A stretch of 64,000 nucleotides of DNA from UBA10649 sp963749905 (GTDB lineage: Bacteria; Actinomycetota; Actinomycetes; S36-B12). Positions 1 through 10,844 of this stretch are shown piece by piece (positions within the stretch are counted from its first letter, which is position 1; each line of letters begins with the position of its first letter). The stretch spans positions 434,001 through 498,000 of the forward strand of contig CAVVOF010000003.1 of NCBI GenBank assembly GCA_963749905.1. Reading direction: 5' to 3'. The notes beneath the pieces were generated by a model. It saw nothing but the letters and a program-made list of their open reading frames with translations, was not told where the DNA came from and did not search any database. The translations under genes were made by a program, and so were the position numbers.

Positions 1-943
1 GGAGCATCCCGCACTGGGCGTCGAGGATCGGCTTGCCAGCATCCTGGAACGCGGTCGTCGCGATGGTCTGGACGTTGCCGAAGCCACCGTTGACGTAGTC
101 AGGGTTCTTCATCCAGCCAGAGATGGTGTCCATGGCCTGAGTGATCTCGGGCGAGTTGAACAGCACCTCGTGCGCGACCCACTGGTCGTACACGTCGCCA
201 CCCTGCTGACGCAGGACGACCTGCTCCAGCCAGTCAGTGGCCGGCCAACCAGTGGCGCCACCGGACTCGATGCCACCGCACCACGGCTTGATGCCGTCGG
301 CGACCATCTGGTCACTGAGCGTGAAGAGCTCGTCCCACGTGGTGGGAACGGTGTAGCCCTTCTCCGCGAAGACCGTCGGCGAGTACCACACGAAGGACTT
401 CATGTTGGAGCTGTTCGGCGCACCGTAGAAGGTGCCGTCGACGCTGCCGTAGGCCTTCCATGCCGGGTTCCAGTACTGGTCGACGTTGGCGGCGACACCC
501 TCGGGCGCCGCGACCGGGCCACCCTGCTCGACGAGCTTGGCAAGCAGACCGGGCTGCGGGATCCACGCGAGATCGGGGGCGTTGCCGCCGGCGATACGGG
601 TGGGCAGCTGAGCCTCGAACTGATCGCTGCCTTCGTAGACGATGTCGATGCCGGTGCAGTCCTCGAAGGGCTTCCAGGCATCTTCGTAGCGCTGCTGCTC
701 GGGGGGCAGGACGGACGTGAACAGAGTCACGGAGGTGCCGTCGTTGCCCATGTAGTCGGCGTACGCTTCGCAACCCGCGGCAACGTCGCCGCCGGCCTCG
801 GCGCTGGCCTCAGTGGTGGCAGCAGCCTCGCTGCTGGCTTCGCTCGAGGAGCTGTCACCGCCACCACAAGCGGCAAGCAGCAGGGTCGCTGCCGCACCAC
901 CCATGACGAGGGCTGCTCCACGGCGCCGCATCGATGCGGTCAT
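1..943 (-). CDS. Sugar ABC transporter substrate-binding lipoprotein (3' end outside window)
   Basis: Extracellular binding protein that should capture a sugar or oligosaccharide and deliver it to a membrane permease. Translating the minus strand from ATG at 943 gives a basic start (MRRRG), a hydrophobic stretch and a lipobox LLLAAC with the lipidated Cys at residue 26, then a Ser/Glu/Ala-rich linker and a family-1 binding-protein fold (SVTLFTSVLPPEQQ, later AGGNAPDLAWIPQP). An AAGGAG ribosome site sits 5 nt before the ATG. The frame is open to base 1, so the C-terminus is missing. It is transcribed away from the msiK-type gene across a 328-bp region holding LacI-type operators. Permeases probably lie beyond the window. 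Substrate is not readable from sequence. Confidence 0.9.
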   Translation of the reverse strand, partial: MTASMRRRGAALVMGGAAATLLLAACGGGDSSSSEASSEAAATTEASAEAGGDVAAGCEAYADYMGNDGTSVTLFTSVLPPEQQRYEDAWKPFEDCTGIDIVYEGSDQFEAQLPTRIAGGNAPDLAWIPQPGLLAKLVEQGGPVAAPEGVAANVDQYWNPAWKAYGSVDGTFYGAPNSSNMKSFVWYSPTVFAEKGYTVPTTWDELFTLSDQMVADGIKPWCGGIESGGATGWPATDWLEQVVLRQQGGDVYDQWVAHEVLFNSPEITQAMDTISGWMKNPDYVNGGFGNVQTIATTAFQDAGKPILDAQCGML

Positions 944-1017
944 GGAATCTCCTTGCGTGTTGGTTTCGACGGGGAAGGTCCCCGAACGATGCTCCGCCGA
1001 CCCACAGGTTCGGGCGA

Positions 1018-1031
1018 CGTAAACGCTTCCA
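1018..1031. promoter_or_regulatory. LacI-family (cre-like) operator candidate
   Basis: The 14-mer cgtaaacgcttcca fits the LacI/GalR operator pattern TGNAANCGNTTNCA except for its first base, with the dyad centred on CG. It lies 75 bp upstream of the binding-protein start at 943. It is in the right place to control that leftward operon in response to sugar. Confidence 0.55.
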
Positions 1032-1125
1032 TCCAATCGCGCAGGAGGGGTCGAGGCAACCCCGGAGGGCAATGAAGGCACAACAAAAGCATCACGATTT
1101 GGTATACGCGTTGCGGTCGGCTGCA

Positions 1126-1140
1126 TGCAAACGAGTTGCA
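1126..1140. promoter_or_regulatory. Inverted repeat TGCAA-N5-TTGCA, operator candidate
   Basis: An exact 5+5 inverted repeat around acgag, resembling a LacI-type half-site (TGCAAACG) with one extra central base. It is 131 bp upstream of the ATPase gene at 1272, so it could serve that promoter. The odd spacing makes it weaker than the 1018 and 15036 sites. Confidence 0.35.
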
Positions 1141-1271
1141 GCAGGACGGCGGCCGTCCTTCGGGAGTCCACCCCCGGGCGCTCGGTCGTCCACTACGGTG
1201 GGACCGCACCCGACCGGGTGCACCTTCCACTCGGATCGTCCGGCACGTTCCTGCCGGTAGAAGGAGTCAGC

Positions 1272-2342
<1,071 letters not shown>

Positions 2343-2359
2343 GCACGTCCTCATCCACT

Positions 2360-2415
2360 GACTGCTACGGGTTCCGTCGCAACGCTCCGCCGTTGCGACG
2401 GAACCCGTAGCAGTC
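2360..2415. terminator. Perfect 25-bp-stem hairpin between convergent genes
   Basis: Arms 2360-2384 and 2391-2415 are exact reverse complements, with a 6-nt loop (ctccgc). It begins 18 nt after the stop of the rightward ATPase gene and lies beyond the end of leftward groEL. There is no T-tract on either side, so it is not a classical intrinsic terminator, but bidirectional termination or RNA protection is the simplest role. Confidence 0.75.
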
Positions 2416-2426
2416 GGCGACATGCA

Positions 2427-2460
2427 GAAGGGGCGGGATCCTCTCGGATCCCGCCCCTTC
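2427..2460. terminator. 15-bp-stem hairpin downstream of groEL
   Basis: Arms 2427-2441 (starts gaaggggcgg) and 2446-2460 are exact reverse complements around the tetraloop tctc. It ends 13 nt from the groEL stop codon at 2474, the expected position for a groEL terminator. The two terminal A-T pairs followed by the G/C stem are symmetric, so it could act on both strands. Confidence 0.8.
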
Positions 2461-2473
2461 GTGGTGCGTGGGA

Positions 2474-4108
<1,635 letters not shown>

Positions 4109-4140
4109 GGGGGCGGTTCCTCCCGGAACGTCCGTGTGGA

Positions 4141-4167
4141 TTATCACTCGTATGATCAGAGTGCTAA
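4141..4167. promoter_or_regulatory. CIRCE operator 1 (HrcA)
   Basis: TTATCACTC-N9-GAGTGCTAA matches the CIRCE consensus TTAGCACTC-N9-GAGTGCTAA with one mismatch in the left arm. It lies 33 bp upstream of the groEL start codon. Known function of the element: binding site of the heat-shock repressor HrcA. Confidence 0.92.
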
Positions 4168-4175
4168 CGAGAAAA

Positions 4176-4202
4176 TTAGCACTCCCCACCCCCGAGTGCA
4201 AA
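4176..4202. promoter_or_regulatory. CIRCE operator 2 (HrcA)
   Basis: TTAGCACTC-N9-GAGTGCAAA matches the CIRCE consensus with one mismatch in the right arm. It starts 8 bp after the first element, so the two centres are 35 bp apart, about 3.3 helical turns. The double operator suggests tight or cooperative repression of groEL. Confidence 0.92.
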
Positions 4203-4250
4203 CCCAGAGTTGCACCGGTTCCCGGCCCAAATCAGCAGAAATCCCCCGAT

Positions 4251-4280
4251 CCCGGCTCAACTCTGCAGAGTTGAGCCGGG
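4251..4280. terminator. 30-bp perfect palindrome with outer imperfect arms
   Basis: 4251-4265 and 4266-4280 are exact reverse complements with no spacer (centre CTCTGCAGAG). Farther out, 4210-4225 pairs with 4276-4291 with one mismatch, so a related word (ttgcaccg-ttcccgg) occurs on both strands. It is 29 nt past the stop of the leftward binding-protein gene (4309), so termination or mRNA-end protection is likely. Confidence 0.65.
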
Positions 4281-4308
4281 AAGCGGTGCAAATCTGGCGG
4301 CGGAGGGG

Positions 4309-5595
4309 TCAGCCGGAGGCGGGGGTCCCGGTGTCGGCCGTGTCGGTCGGGGTCGGCGCGGTGCCCCCCGCGAGGGCAGCCGTGGCTTCTCGCTGAGCGC
4401 CCCGGAAGGCCTTCTTCGCGTTGATCCCGGCATCGACACTGGTCGAGGTCGACCACGCCGTCGCATACGGTCCCCAGACGACGGCCGCCTGGGGCAGGTT
4501 GGGCATGGTGACCCCATCCACCCCGGCGTTGCCGATCGCCCGGATCCGGCCGCCGCCCGTCGCGACGGTCGCCGCCGCCTTCGTGTTCGCCGGGAACCAG
4601 CCCTGAGCAGCCGCCAGCGCCTGCTGCGGCTTGGCCCGAGACAGCTTCTTGCCGGCCAGCGCCAGCGCCTGCTCCTCCACCCCGTGCCGCGCCGCGAAGC
4701 GGGTGACCATGAAGCCGTGGACGGTGAGCAGCGGCACCGGCTTGGTGCCGCTGACCATCGGCGGGACCGTCCCGATCCGGTAGGGGAAGCCGAGGCCCAG
4801 CAGGTACTCGAGGTCCTCCGGGCCGGCGAGGAAGAACGGTGAGTTGCCCTTGCTGAACGAGTTCTTCGCCCGCTCGATGGTCACCGACGACTTGATCAGT
4901 CCGCTGGCGCGCCATGCATCGATCTGGTCGCTGTTGCCGAGGAACTTCTTGTTGGCCAGGCCCAGATCGGCGGAGTTGAGGCTGGCGTCGGACGACCGAC
5001 CGAACAGGTAGCCACCGAGCCCGCTGAACAGCGGGTACGTGGACCACGGCGACGTCCCCTCGCTCTGCGCGAGCGCGAACGGCAGCTTGATCTTCTTGTC
5101 CTTCTTCAGCTTCAGCGCGAGGGCGCTCAGGGCCGCGAACGTCGCGGGCTGCTGCGGTACCAGCTTCGTGTTGGTGATCAACGCGAGATTGCTGATCTGG
5201 ACGGGCACTCCGTAGCGCTCGCCCCCGACGTTGGATCCGACGAGCACGTTGCCACGGAAGAGTGCTCGGCGCTTCTTGGTCATCGGGACCGGGACGAGAA
5301 GCTCGGCGGAGGCGAGCTCACCCGTCCATGCCAGGTCACCCCAAACGAGATCGGGAGCATCGACCGGACGCACCGTCGTCAGCTCGGATCGCACCGTGGC
5401 TGGGTCCTTGGCGACCACCGTCACGGGCGTGTCCTGATAGCCACCTGCCAGCAGCTTCTCCAGGACCGGGGCATGCGCCGGGTCGGACCAGATGACGATT
5501 CCGTCGGCCGCCTGGGCCGGGGGTGCGCTCGTGATGACGCCCGCGGCGAGCAGCGCCGCAGTCCCCATCGCCAAGCCTCGTGTCCACCGCCGCAC
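4309..5595 (-). CDS. Secreted maltose-binding-protein-like solute-binding protein (second MalE)
   Basis: Family-1 sugar-binding protein, paralogous to the MalE at 13695-14933: both share the order NTKLVP, LSALALKLKK, YPLFSGLGGY, MPNLPQA near equivalent positions. 428 aa. GTG at 5595 has GGAGGG 7 nt upstream and starts a Sec signal peptide (hydrophobic core, PPAQA|AD cleavage about residue 29). There is no lipobox Cys, unusual for a Gram-positive binding protein. The C-terminus is a Thr/Pro-rich tail (TAPTPTDTADTGTPASG). It is the last gene of the leftward mal cluster, 99 bp after the amylase. It may bind a different maltodextrin or act as an accessory glucan-binding protein. Confidence 0.85.
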   Translation of the reverse strand: MRRWTRGLAMGTAALLAAGVITSAPPAQAADGIVIWSDPAHAPVLEKLLAGGYQDTPVTVVAKDPATVRSELTTVRPVDAPDLVWGDLAWTGELASAELLVPVPMTKKRRALFRGNVLVGSNVGGERYGVPVQISNLALITNTKLVPQQPATFAALSALALKLKKDKKIKLPFALAQSEGTSPWSTYPLFSGLGGYLFGRSSDASLNSADLGLANKKFLGNSDQIDAWRASGLIKSSVTIERAKNSFSKGNSPFFLAGPEDLEYLLGLGFPYRIGTVPPMVSGTKPVPLLTVHGFMVTRFAARHGVEEQALALAGKKLSRAKPQQALAAAQGWFPANTKAAATVATGGGRIRAIGNAGVDGVTMPNLPQAAVVWGPYATAWSTSTSVDAGINAKKAFRGAQREATAALAGGTAPTPTDTADTGTPASG

Positions 5596-5694
5596 GTTGC
5601 TGCCCTCCGAATCGTGACCCATCCTCGGCCCCGATCGTAAGCAGGTAGGGCCCATTCCGCAGAACCCGCCCGTGTGTCGCGGTGCCCGCGCCCG

Positions 5695-7815
5695 CTAGAG
5701 GAACGGTGCGATGCGAAGCGAGCGGATCGGGCTGGCGGCCCGCTGCCCCGCCGAATCCTGGACCACGGCCGCCACCTGCACGGTGCCCTTGCCCGCCGGT
5801 AGATACATGCGGAACGGCCGTGCATCGTCGACCCCGGCCACCGCCCAAGCCCGCCCGGGACGGCGAACGAGGAAGGTCACGCTCGACGGGTCACTCCCCG
5901 GAACCGTGGCGGAGAGGCGGAACCGGCCCGTGACCCGGTCCTTGGTGGAGCGCAGAGATACCTGCGGCACTCCAGGAGCAGGTAGAGGGGCATCGGCGAC
6001 GAATGCCACCGAGGACCGCGCCGGGACTCGCACCCGCACAGCGCCGTCGTCGGACACGGCGCTTCCGGAGCCGAGCAGCGTCGTCCAGCGCGCCCCCGGC
6101 GTCGCCGGCGTCACCACGATGGAGCCCTCGGCTGACCCGGAGTTGAACGCGACGAGGTACTCGGTGCGCGTCGTCGGATCGATGCGGCTGGCGGCGAACA
6201 CGGAGCCGCTGCTTCCTCGCGGGAGGAACGCGCCCGTGGCCAGGGCGGGGTGGGCGGACCTCAAACGTGCCAGCGCGGCGACGTGCTGCTCCAGGTCTGT
6301 TGACTCGCCGAACGAGGAGGACGTGCCGATCGGAGGGCCGCCGATGCGCTCCTCACGCTGCCACTCGCTCACCTCGGTCGGGAACATGTCCTGGCGGGCC
6401 CTCTTGTCGGTCCCGTCGCCGGAGCCCGTCATGCCCACCTCATCGCCGTAGTAGACGATGGGCACGCCACGCGTCAGGTAGAGGACGTCGTGCGCAAGCC
6501 GGTCCCGTTCCAGCAGCGCCGCGCCTGAGTCCTGGGACTGGGTGGTGAGGAAGAAGCCGATGCGACCCATGTCGTGGTTGCCCAGGAACGTCGTCAGCCC
6601 GTAGGCGTTCGTCGTGGCCGACGTGTAGTAGTCGTCCTCGGCGAACAGCGCCGCGAGCAGGCCGCCGCCCGCCCGACCGGTCGCGTACTGCCGCACCGCG
6701 TCCTGGAACGGAAAGTCGAGCACGGAGGGCAAGCCGCGTGCCTGCTGGAAGTCAGCCAGCTCGGCAGCGTCGACGTACCACGCCTCGCCGAAGGTCGTGA
6801 AGGACGGCTTGCCAGCTGCGTCGGCCTTGGCGTCGATCAATGGGAGCCAACGGCCGAAGAAGTACGGGTCGACGTGCTTGGCGGTGTCGATGCGGAAGCC
6901 GTCCACGCCGTACTTCGTGATCCAGTCGCCGTAGGCGTCCGCCAGCGCACGGACGACGGTCCAGTCCTCCGTCATCAGGTCGTCGAGGCCGCTGAAGTCG
7001 CCGTCCATCTCGCAGCGGCCGACGCAACTGCCCCAGGAGATGTCGCCGCGGTTGTGATAGCGAGTGACCTGATTGAGCACCGCCGGCCTCTTCGCGGTCG
7101 CGAACTCAGGCGCGACGACCGGCGTCTTCGCGAAGCTCCGCTTGGCGGACAGCCGCGGGAACGCGGTCCCGGTGGCGTAGTCCCACGGGTCGAACACCCG
7201 GCCCGCCGCCGTGCGGTAGGGGCGCTTCGACAGCGACACGAACGCCGGTCCCTGCGGGTAGGAGATGACGTCAGCGGTGTGGTTCACCACGACGTCGAGG
7301 AAGACCTTGATGCCCAGCTTCTTCGCGCAGCCCATGAAGGCCGCGAACTCCGCCTCGGTCCCGAGGTGAGGGTCGGGCCGGGTGATGTCGAGGAACCAGT
7401 AGCCGTGGTAGGCGGCGCTCGATCCCTGCACGGTTCGCTGCACGAAGGGCGGGGTGATCCAGACGGCAGTGAAGCCGAGCCGCTTGAGCCGGGCCAGCCC
7501 GTCGTCGTCCGGATCGGCGGGATCGCAACGGCCGGTCAGCCCAGCCAGGTCGCCGCCGTGGAAGTACGACTCCGACTCGGGCAGGTAGCCCGTCTGCTCC
7601 AGCCCGCCTGCTGCCCCGCCCGTGTTGTTCGCCGGATCGCCGTCTCGATAGCGGTCGGTCATCACGAAGTAGAACGTGTCCGACGCGATCGGGGACCGCA
7701 CGGGCGGTGATGCGAGCCCGGTCAGGGAACTCTCCGCCGACGCCGTGGGGCCAGCGACCCCGACCGCGAGCGCCACGACGGACGCCGAGGCGAGCAGGCT
7801 GCTAGCGAATCGCAA
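5695..7815 (-). CDS. Secreted GH13 alpha-amylase / neopullulanase-type glycosidase
   Basis: Extracellular alpha-glucan hydrolase. 706 aa with a signal peptide ending about residue 27 (TASA|ES). The GH13 signatures are all present: DVVVNH 174-179, GFRIDTAKH with nucleophile Asp310, TFGEAW with acid/base Glu344, FLGNHD with Asp415. A C-terminal beta domain follows and then an Ig-like region of about 80 aa. The start is TTG at 7815, in a +1 frame overlapping the last 14 nt of the upstream ATPase gene, so translation is probably coupled; no strong ribosome site is visible. It likely releases maltodextrins outside the cell for the neighbouring importer. Confidence 0.92.
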   Translation of the reverse strand: MRFASSLLASASVVALAVGVAGPTASAESSLTGLASPPVRSPIASDTFYFVMTDRYRDGDPANNTGGAAGGLEQTGYLPESESYFHGGDLAGLTGRCDPADPDDDGLARLKRLGFTAVWITPPFVQRTVQGSSAAYHGYWFLDITRPDPHLGTEAEFAAFMGCAKKLGIKVFLDVVVNHTADVISYPQGPAFVSLSKRPYRTAAGRVFDPWDYATGTAFPRLSAKRSFAKTPVVAPEFATAKRPAVLNQVTRYHNRGDISWGSCVGRCEMDGDFSGLDDLMTEDWTVVRALADAYGDWITKYGVDGFRIDTAKHVDPYFFGRWLPLIDAKADAAGKPSFTTFGEAWYVDAAELADFQQARGLPSVLDFPFQDAVRQYATGRAGGGLLAALFAEDDYYTSATTNAYGLTTFLGNHDMGRIGFFLTTQSQDSGAALLERDRLAHDVLYLTRGVPIVYYGDEVGMTGSGDGTDKRARQDMFPTEVSEWQREERIGGPPIGTSSSFGESTDLEQHVAALARLRSAHPALATGAFLPRGSSGSVFAASRIDPTTRTEYLVAFNSGSAEGSIVVTPATPGARWTTLLGSGSAVSDDGAVRVRVPARSSVAFVADAPLPAPGVPQVSLRSTKDRVTGRFRLSATVPGSDPSSVTFLVRRPGRAWAVAGVDDARPFRMYLPAGKGTVQVAAVVQDSAGQRAASPIRSLRIAPFL

Positions 7816-8986
7816 GACCCGATTCCAGGTCGAAGAAGTACATCCGCGAGGGATCGACGTTGATGATCACCGGCTCCTCGGTGGCGAAGTGCATCCGCGG
7901 CGGGAAGATCGCCGTCCCCTGGATGTCCAGGCCATGACCGAGTCGGGTGACGTCCTCGTCCTCGTCCTTCGCCAGACCGCTGCCCAGCCGCGACTCGTCC
8001 ACGGGAGTCCCCTCCAGCGCGAAGGTGATGTGGACGGACGAGCCCAGCGCCTCGGCCAGCACGACGGTGGCGTGCAGCGGGACGGTCCCCTCCCCCGGCG
8101 CCGCGTGGATGTCCTCAGGACGAATCCCCGCGATGAGCTCGGTGTTGTTGTGCTCGCGCAGGGAGGGCCGCTGGTCCAGGACCTCGCGAGGCAACGGGAT
8201 CTCCTGCGGACCAACCTTGACTCGGACGGAGTCTCCTTCGATCACCAGGCCGGCGTGGAAGAGGGTCATCGGCGGCGTGCCGATGAAGCCCGCCACGAAG
8301 ACGTTGTCGGGGTTGTCGTAGAGATCCTGCGGCGCCGCCACCTGCTGCAGCTCCCCCAGGCGAAGGACGGCGACGCGGTGCCCCATCGTCATCGCCTCCA
8401 CCTGGTCATGGGTCACGTAGAGAGTGGTGGTGCCCATCTCGCGCTGGAGCCCGGCGATCTCCGCCCGCATCTGCACGCGCAGCTTCGCGTCGAGGTTGGA
8501 CAGCGGCTCGTCCATCAGGAAGAGCTGGGCGTCCCGCACGATGGCGCGACCCATGGCCACGCGCTGACGCTGGCCACCGGACAGCTGCTTCGGCTTGCGC
8601 GTGAGCATCGACGTCAGGTCGAGGATGCCGGCCGCCTTTCCGACCTTCTCCTTGATGGTGAGCTTCGGCTCGTGCCGCAGGGCCAGGCCGAAGCCGATGT
8701 TCTCGCCCACGGTCATGTGCGGGTAGAGCGCATAGCTCTGGAAGACCATGGCGATGTTGCGGTCGCGCGGACCGATGTCGTTGACCACGCGGCCGCCGAT
8801 GGTGACCGTCCCATCGGTGATGTCCTCGAGTCCGGCGACCATCCGCAGGGCGGTGGACTTGCCGCAACCGGACGGCCCGACGAGTACGAGGAACTCGCCG
8901 TCCTCGACGTCGAGGGAGAGGTCCTTCACGGCGTGGAAGCCGTTGTCGTACACCTTGTCGACCTTGTCGAGAACCAGATCGGCCAT
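7802..8986 (-). CDS. Maltodextrin ABC transporter ATPase, MalK/MsiK type
   Basis: ATPase subunit for the adjacent MalFG importer. 394 aa: Walker A GPSGCGKST at 37-45, VFQSYALYPHM, LSGGQRQRVAMGRAIVR, LFLMDEPLSNLDAK and a long C-terminal regulatory domain with TOBE-like repeats. ATG at 8986 is preceded by GGAGGG (spacing about 9). It follows the GH13 gene by 2 nt in the leftward operon and overlaps the amylase start by 14 nt. It differs from the 1272 ATPase by a longer C-terminal domain with an acidic insert (KDEDEDVTR). Confidence 0.93.
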   Translation of the reverse strand: MADLVLDKVDKVYDNGFHAVKDLSLDVEDGEFLVLVGPSGCGKSTALRMVAGLEDITDGTVTIGGRVVNDIGPRDRNIAMVFQSYALYPHMTVGENIGFGLALRHEPKLTIKEKVGKAAGILDLTSMLTRKPKQLSGGQRQRVAMGRAIVRDAQLFLMDEPLSNLDAKLRVQMRAEIAGLQREMGTTTLYVTHDQVEAMTMGHRVAVLRLGELQQVAAPQDLYDNPDNVFVAGFIGTPPMTLFHAGLVIEGDSVRVKVGPQEIPLPREVLDQRPSLREHNNTELIAGIRPEDIHAAPGEGTVPLHATVVLAEALGSSVHITFALEGTPVDESRLGSGLAKDEDEDVTRLGHGLDIQGTAIFPPRMHFATEEPVIINVDPSRMYFFDLESGLAIR

Positions 8987-8988
8987 GA

Positions 8989-10844
8989 CTACCTACCCTC
9001 CACTCGCCACACGCCAGCACCTGCTGACGGGACATCGATGACGACCTGTTCTGCGACGACCGCGGCGTCGAAGCCGAACAGGTGATGGACAGAACGTGCA
9101 TGCAGGTCCGTCAACGGGATCCTGATGGACTCGGACTGGCTGCGCGCGACGACGACCAGAACCGCTTCGTCCGGGAGCTCGCGCACGAAGGCGACCGAGT
9201 CGGCGCCAACGTCCAGCCAGCGGAGACCGCCGGTCGCCAGCGCGGGACGCGACCGCCGGATGTCGATCAGGGCCTGGTAGGCGGCCAGGGTGTCCATGTC
9301 CCACGACGACTCGTCTCCCCAGGGGAACGGCGTACGAGCATCCTCGCCCCACCAGCCGGTCGCGCCGATCTCGTCACCCGCGAACACCATCGGGACACCG
9401 GGCAGGCCGACAGCCAGCGCGAGGGCAGCCACCTGACGCTCCGCTGACCCGACGACGGTTCGGATCCGCGCAGTGTCGTGGCTGCCGAGGATGTTCCAGC
9501 TGGCGAGCAGCGAGCGCCAGGGGATGCGGGCGTGGAACGCCTGCAGGGAGGCCACCATTCGCTCGCCACTGATGACGGGCGCCTCGACCGGCAGGCCCAG
9601 GAAGGTCTCATGGAAGTCGGCACTGCGCAGCCAGCACCACACCTGCCGGGTGAAGCCGGCATAGTTCATCGTCCCGTGCCAGCCGTCTCCGAGCAGGTCG
9701 CCGCTGGCGTCATGACCGTGCTCCGCGACGAGCAGCAGGTCGGGCTCCTCGCTGGCCATCGCTTCGCGAACGTCTCGAGCGAAGTCGTGGGTGACGTCGA
9801 TGGAGCCCATGCGACCAGCCATGTTGGCCACATCGACGCGCCAGCCGTCCAGGCCGTTCGGACCGCGCACCCACGTGCGCACCGGCGAATTCGGGGCGAG
9901 CACGAGCGCCTGCCGGAGGGCCGGGCTGGTCAAGTCGAACTTGGGCAGCGTCGGCACGTTGAACCAGCACTCGTACCCATGCTTGAGGTGGGAGTCGAAC
10001 CGGAAGTACTCGCGCTCCGGCGCGGCCTCATCCTGCGCCCGCACGAACCACGGATGCGTCCGACCGCAGTGGTTCAGCGTGATGTCGCCGATCACCTTGA
10101 CGCCGTCGTCGTGTGCGGCCGACACCAGCCGATCGAGCGCGGCGTCCCCACCGAGCAACGGATCCACCTCGGCGAACGTCGCAGCGTCGTAGCGGTGCGT
10201 TGACTCCGCCGGGAACACCGGCGTCAGATACAGCACATTCGCGCCGAGGTCCTCCACGTAGTCGAGGTGCTCGCGGACCCCGTCCAGATCCCCACCGAAG
10301 TACTCACGCGAGGTGTGCTTGCCCCGGCCCTCGGGCTTGTCGGTCCACGCCCGAGGGCACGACCCAGTAGGGCAGCGTCGACGCCTTCGGGTGCCGTCGC
10401 CGTCCCCGTTCCGCGCTCAGCCGCGCGCGCGAAGCGATCGGGGAACACCTGGTAGATCACCGAGGACAACACCCATTCCGGCGGAGCCGGAGTAGCGCTG
10501 ATCACGAAGTCCGTGGCATCCGGGACGTCGTAGTCGACGAGTCCGCCCGCGGTGAGCCAGGCGAAGTCGAACGCGCCGCCGACCAGCAGCCACCGGTAGT
10601 GCGTCTCCACGTTGCGTACGACGATCTCCGCCTGCCACCACACATCCGGGCCGCCGTCGTCGACGAGGTCGGCGGTCACGACGTGCGGCTCACCGTCGCG
10701 CACCGTCCGGAGCACCACGGTCTCGGGCCGGTGCTCGCGCCGTGTGCACAGCCGCAGAGTCAGCTTCTCGCCGAGCCGGGGCGAGAGGCTCGAGGCGTAC
10801 AGGGGCGACCCGTCGTGGTGGACACCGGGCGTGAGGGTGAGCAC
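8989..10844 (-). pseudogene. GH13 alpha-glucosidase / maltodextrin glucosidase, frame broken twice
   Basis: Cytoplasmic maltodextrin-hydrolase-like enzyme; no signal peptide. GTG at 10844 overlaps the malG stop by one base (TAGTG), so it is coupled to the importer. The N-terminal ~150 codons encode a beta domain ending VIYQVFPDRFARA. The C-terminal part in another frame holds GDITLNH, GWRVDVANM (nucleophile Asp), VAEHGHD (Glu) and GSHDTARI (Asp). Between them, the third frame encodes LPYWVVP, exactly the kind of sequence expected there. Two one-base insertions (one near 10366-10430, one near 10350-10358) would therefore explain the break, and the 1856-nt length is 3n+2. It is either decayed or an assembly error. 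Confidence 0.85.

Larger units (their letters stand above)
944..1271. other. 328-bp divergent intergenic region
   Basis: No gene is visible here. The stretch separates the leftward binding-protein gene from the rightward ATPase gene and must hold two divergent promoters. It contains one cre-like 14-mer (1018-1031) and an exact TGCAA-N5-TTGCA inverted repeat (1126-1140), one nearer each gene. I could not identify -10/-35 boxes with confidence. Confidence 0.6.

Noticed and set aside
10224..10430. Programmed ribosomal frameshift in the GH13 gene
   Set aside because: Two separate shifts would be needed, there is no slippery heptamer with a following pseudoknot that I can see, and similar shifts occur in unrelated genes of the window.
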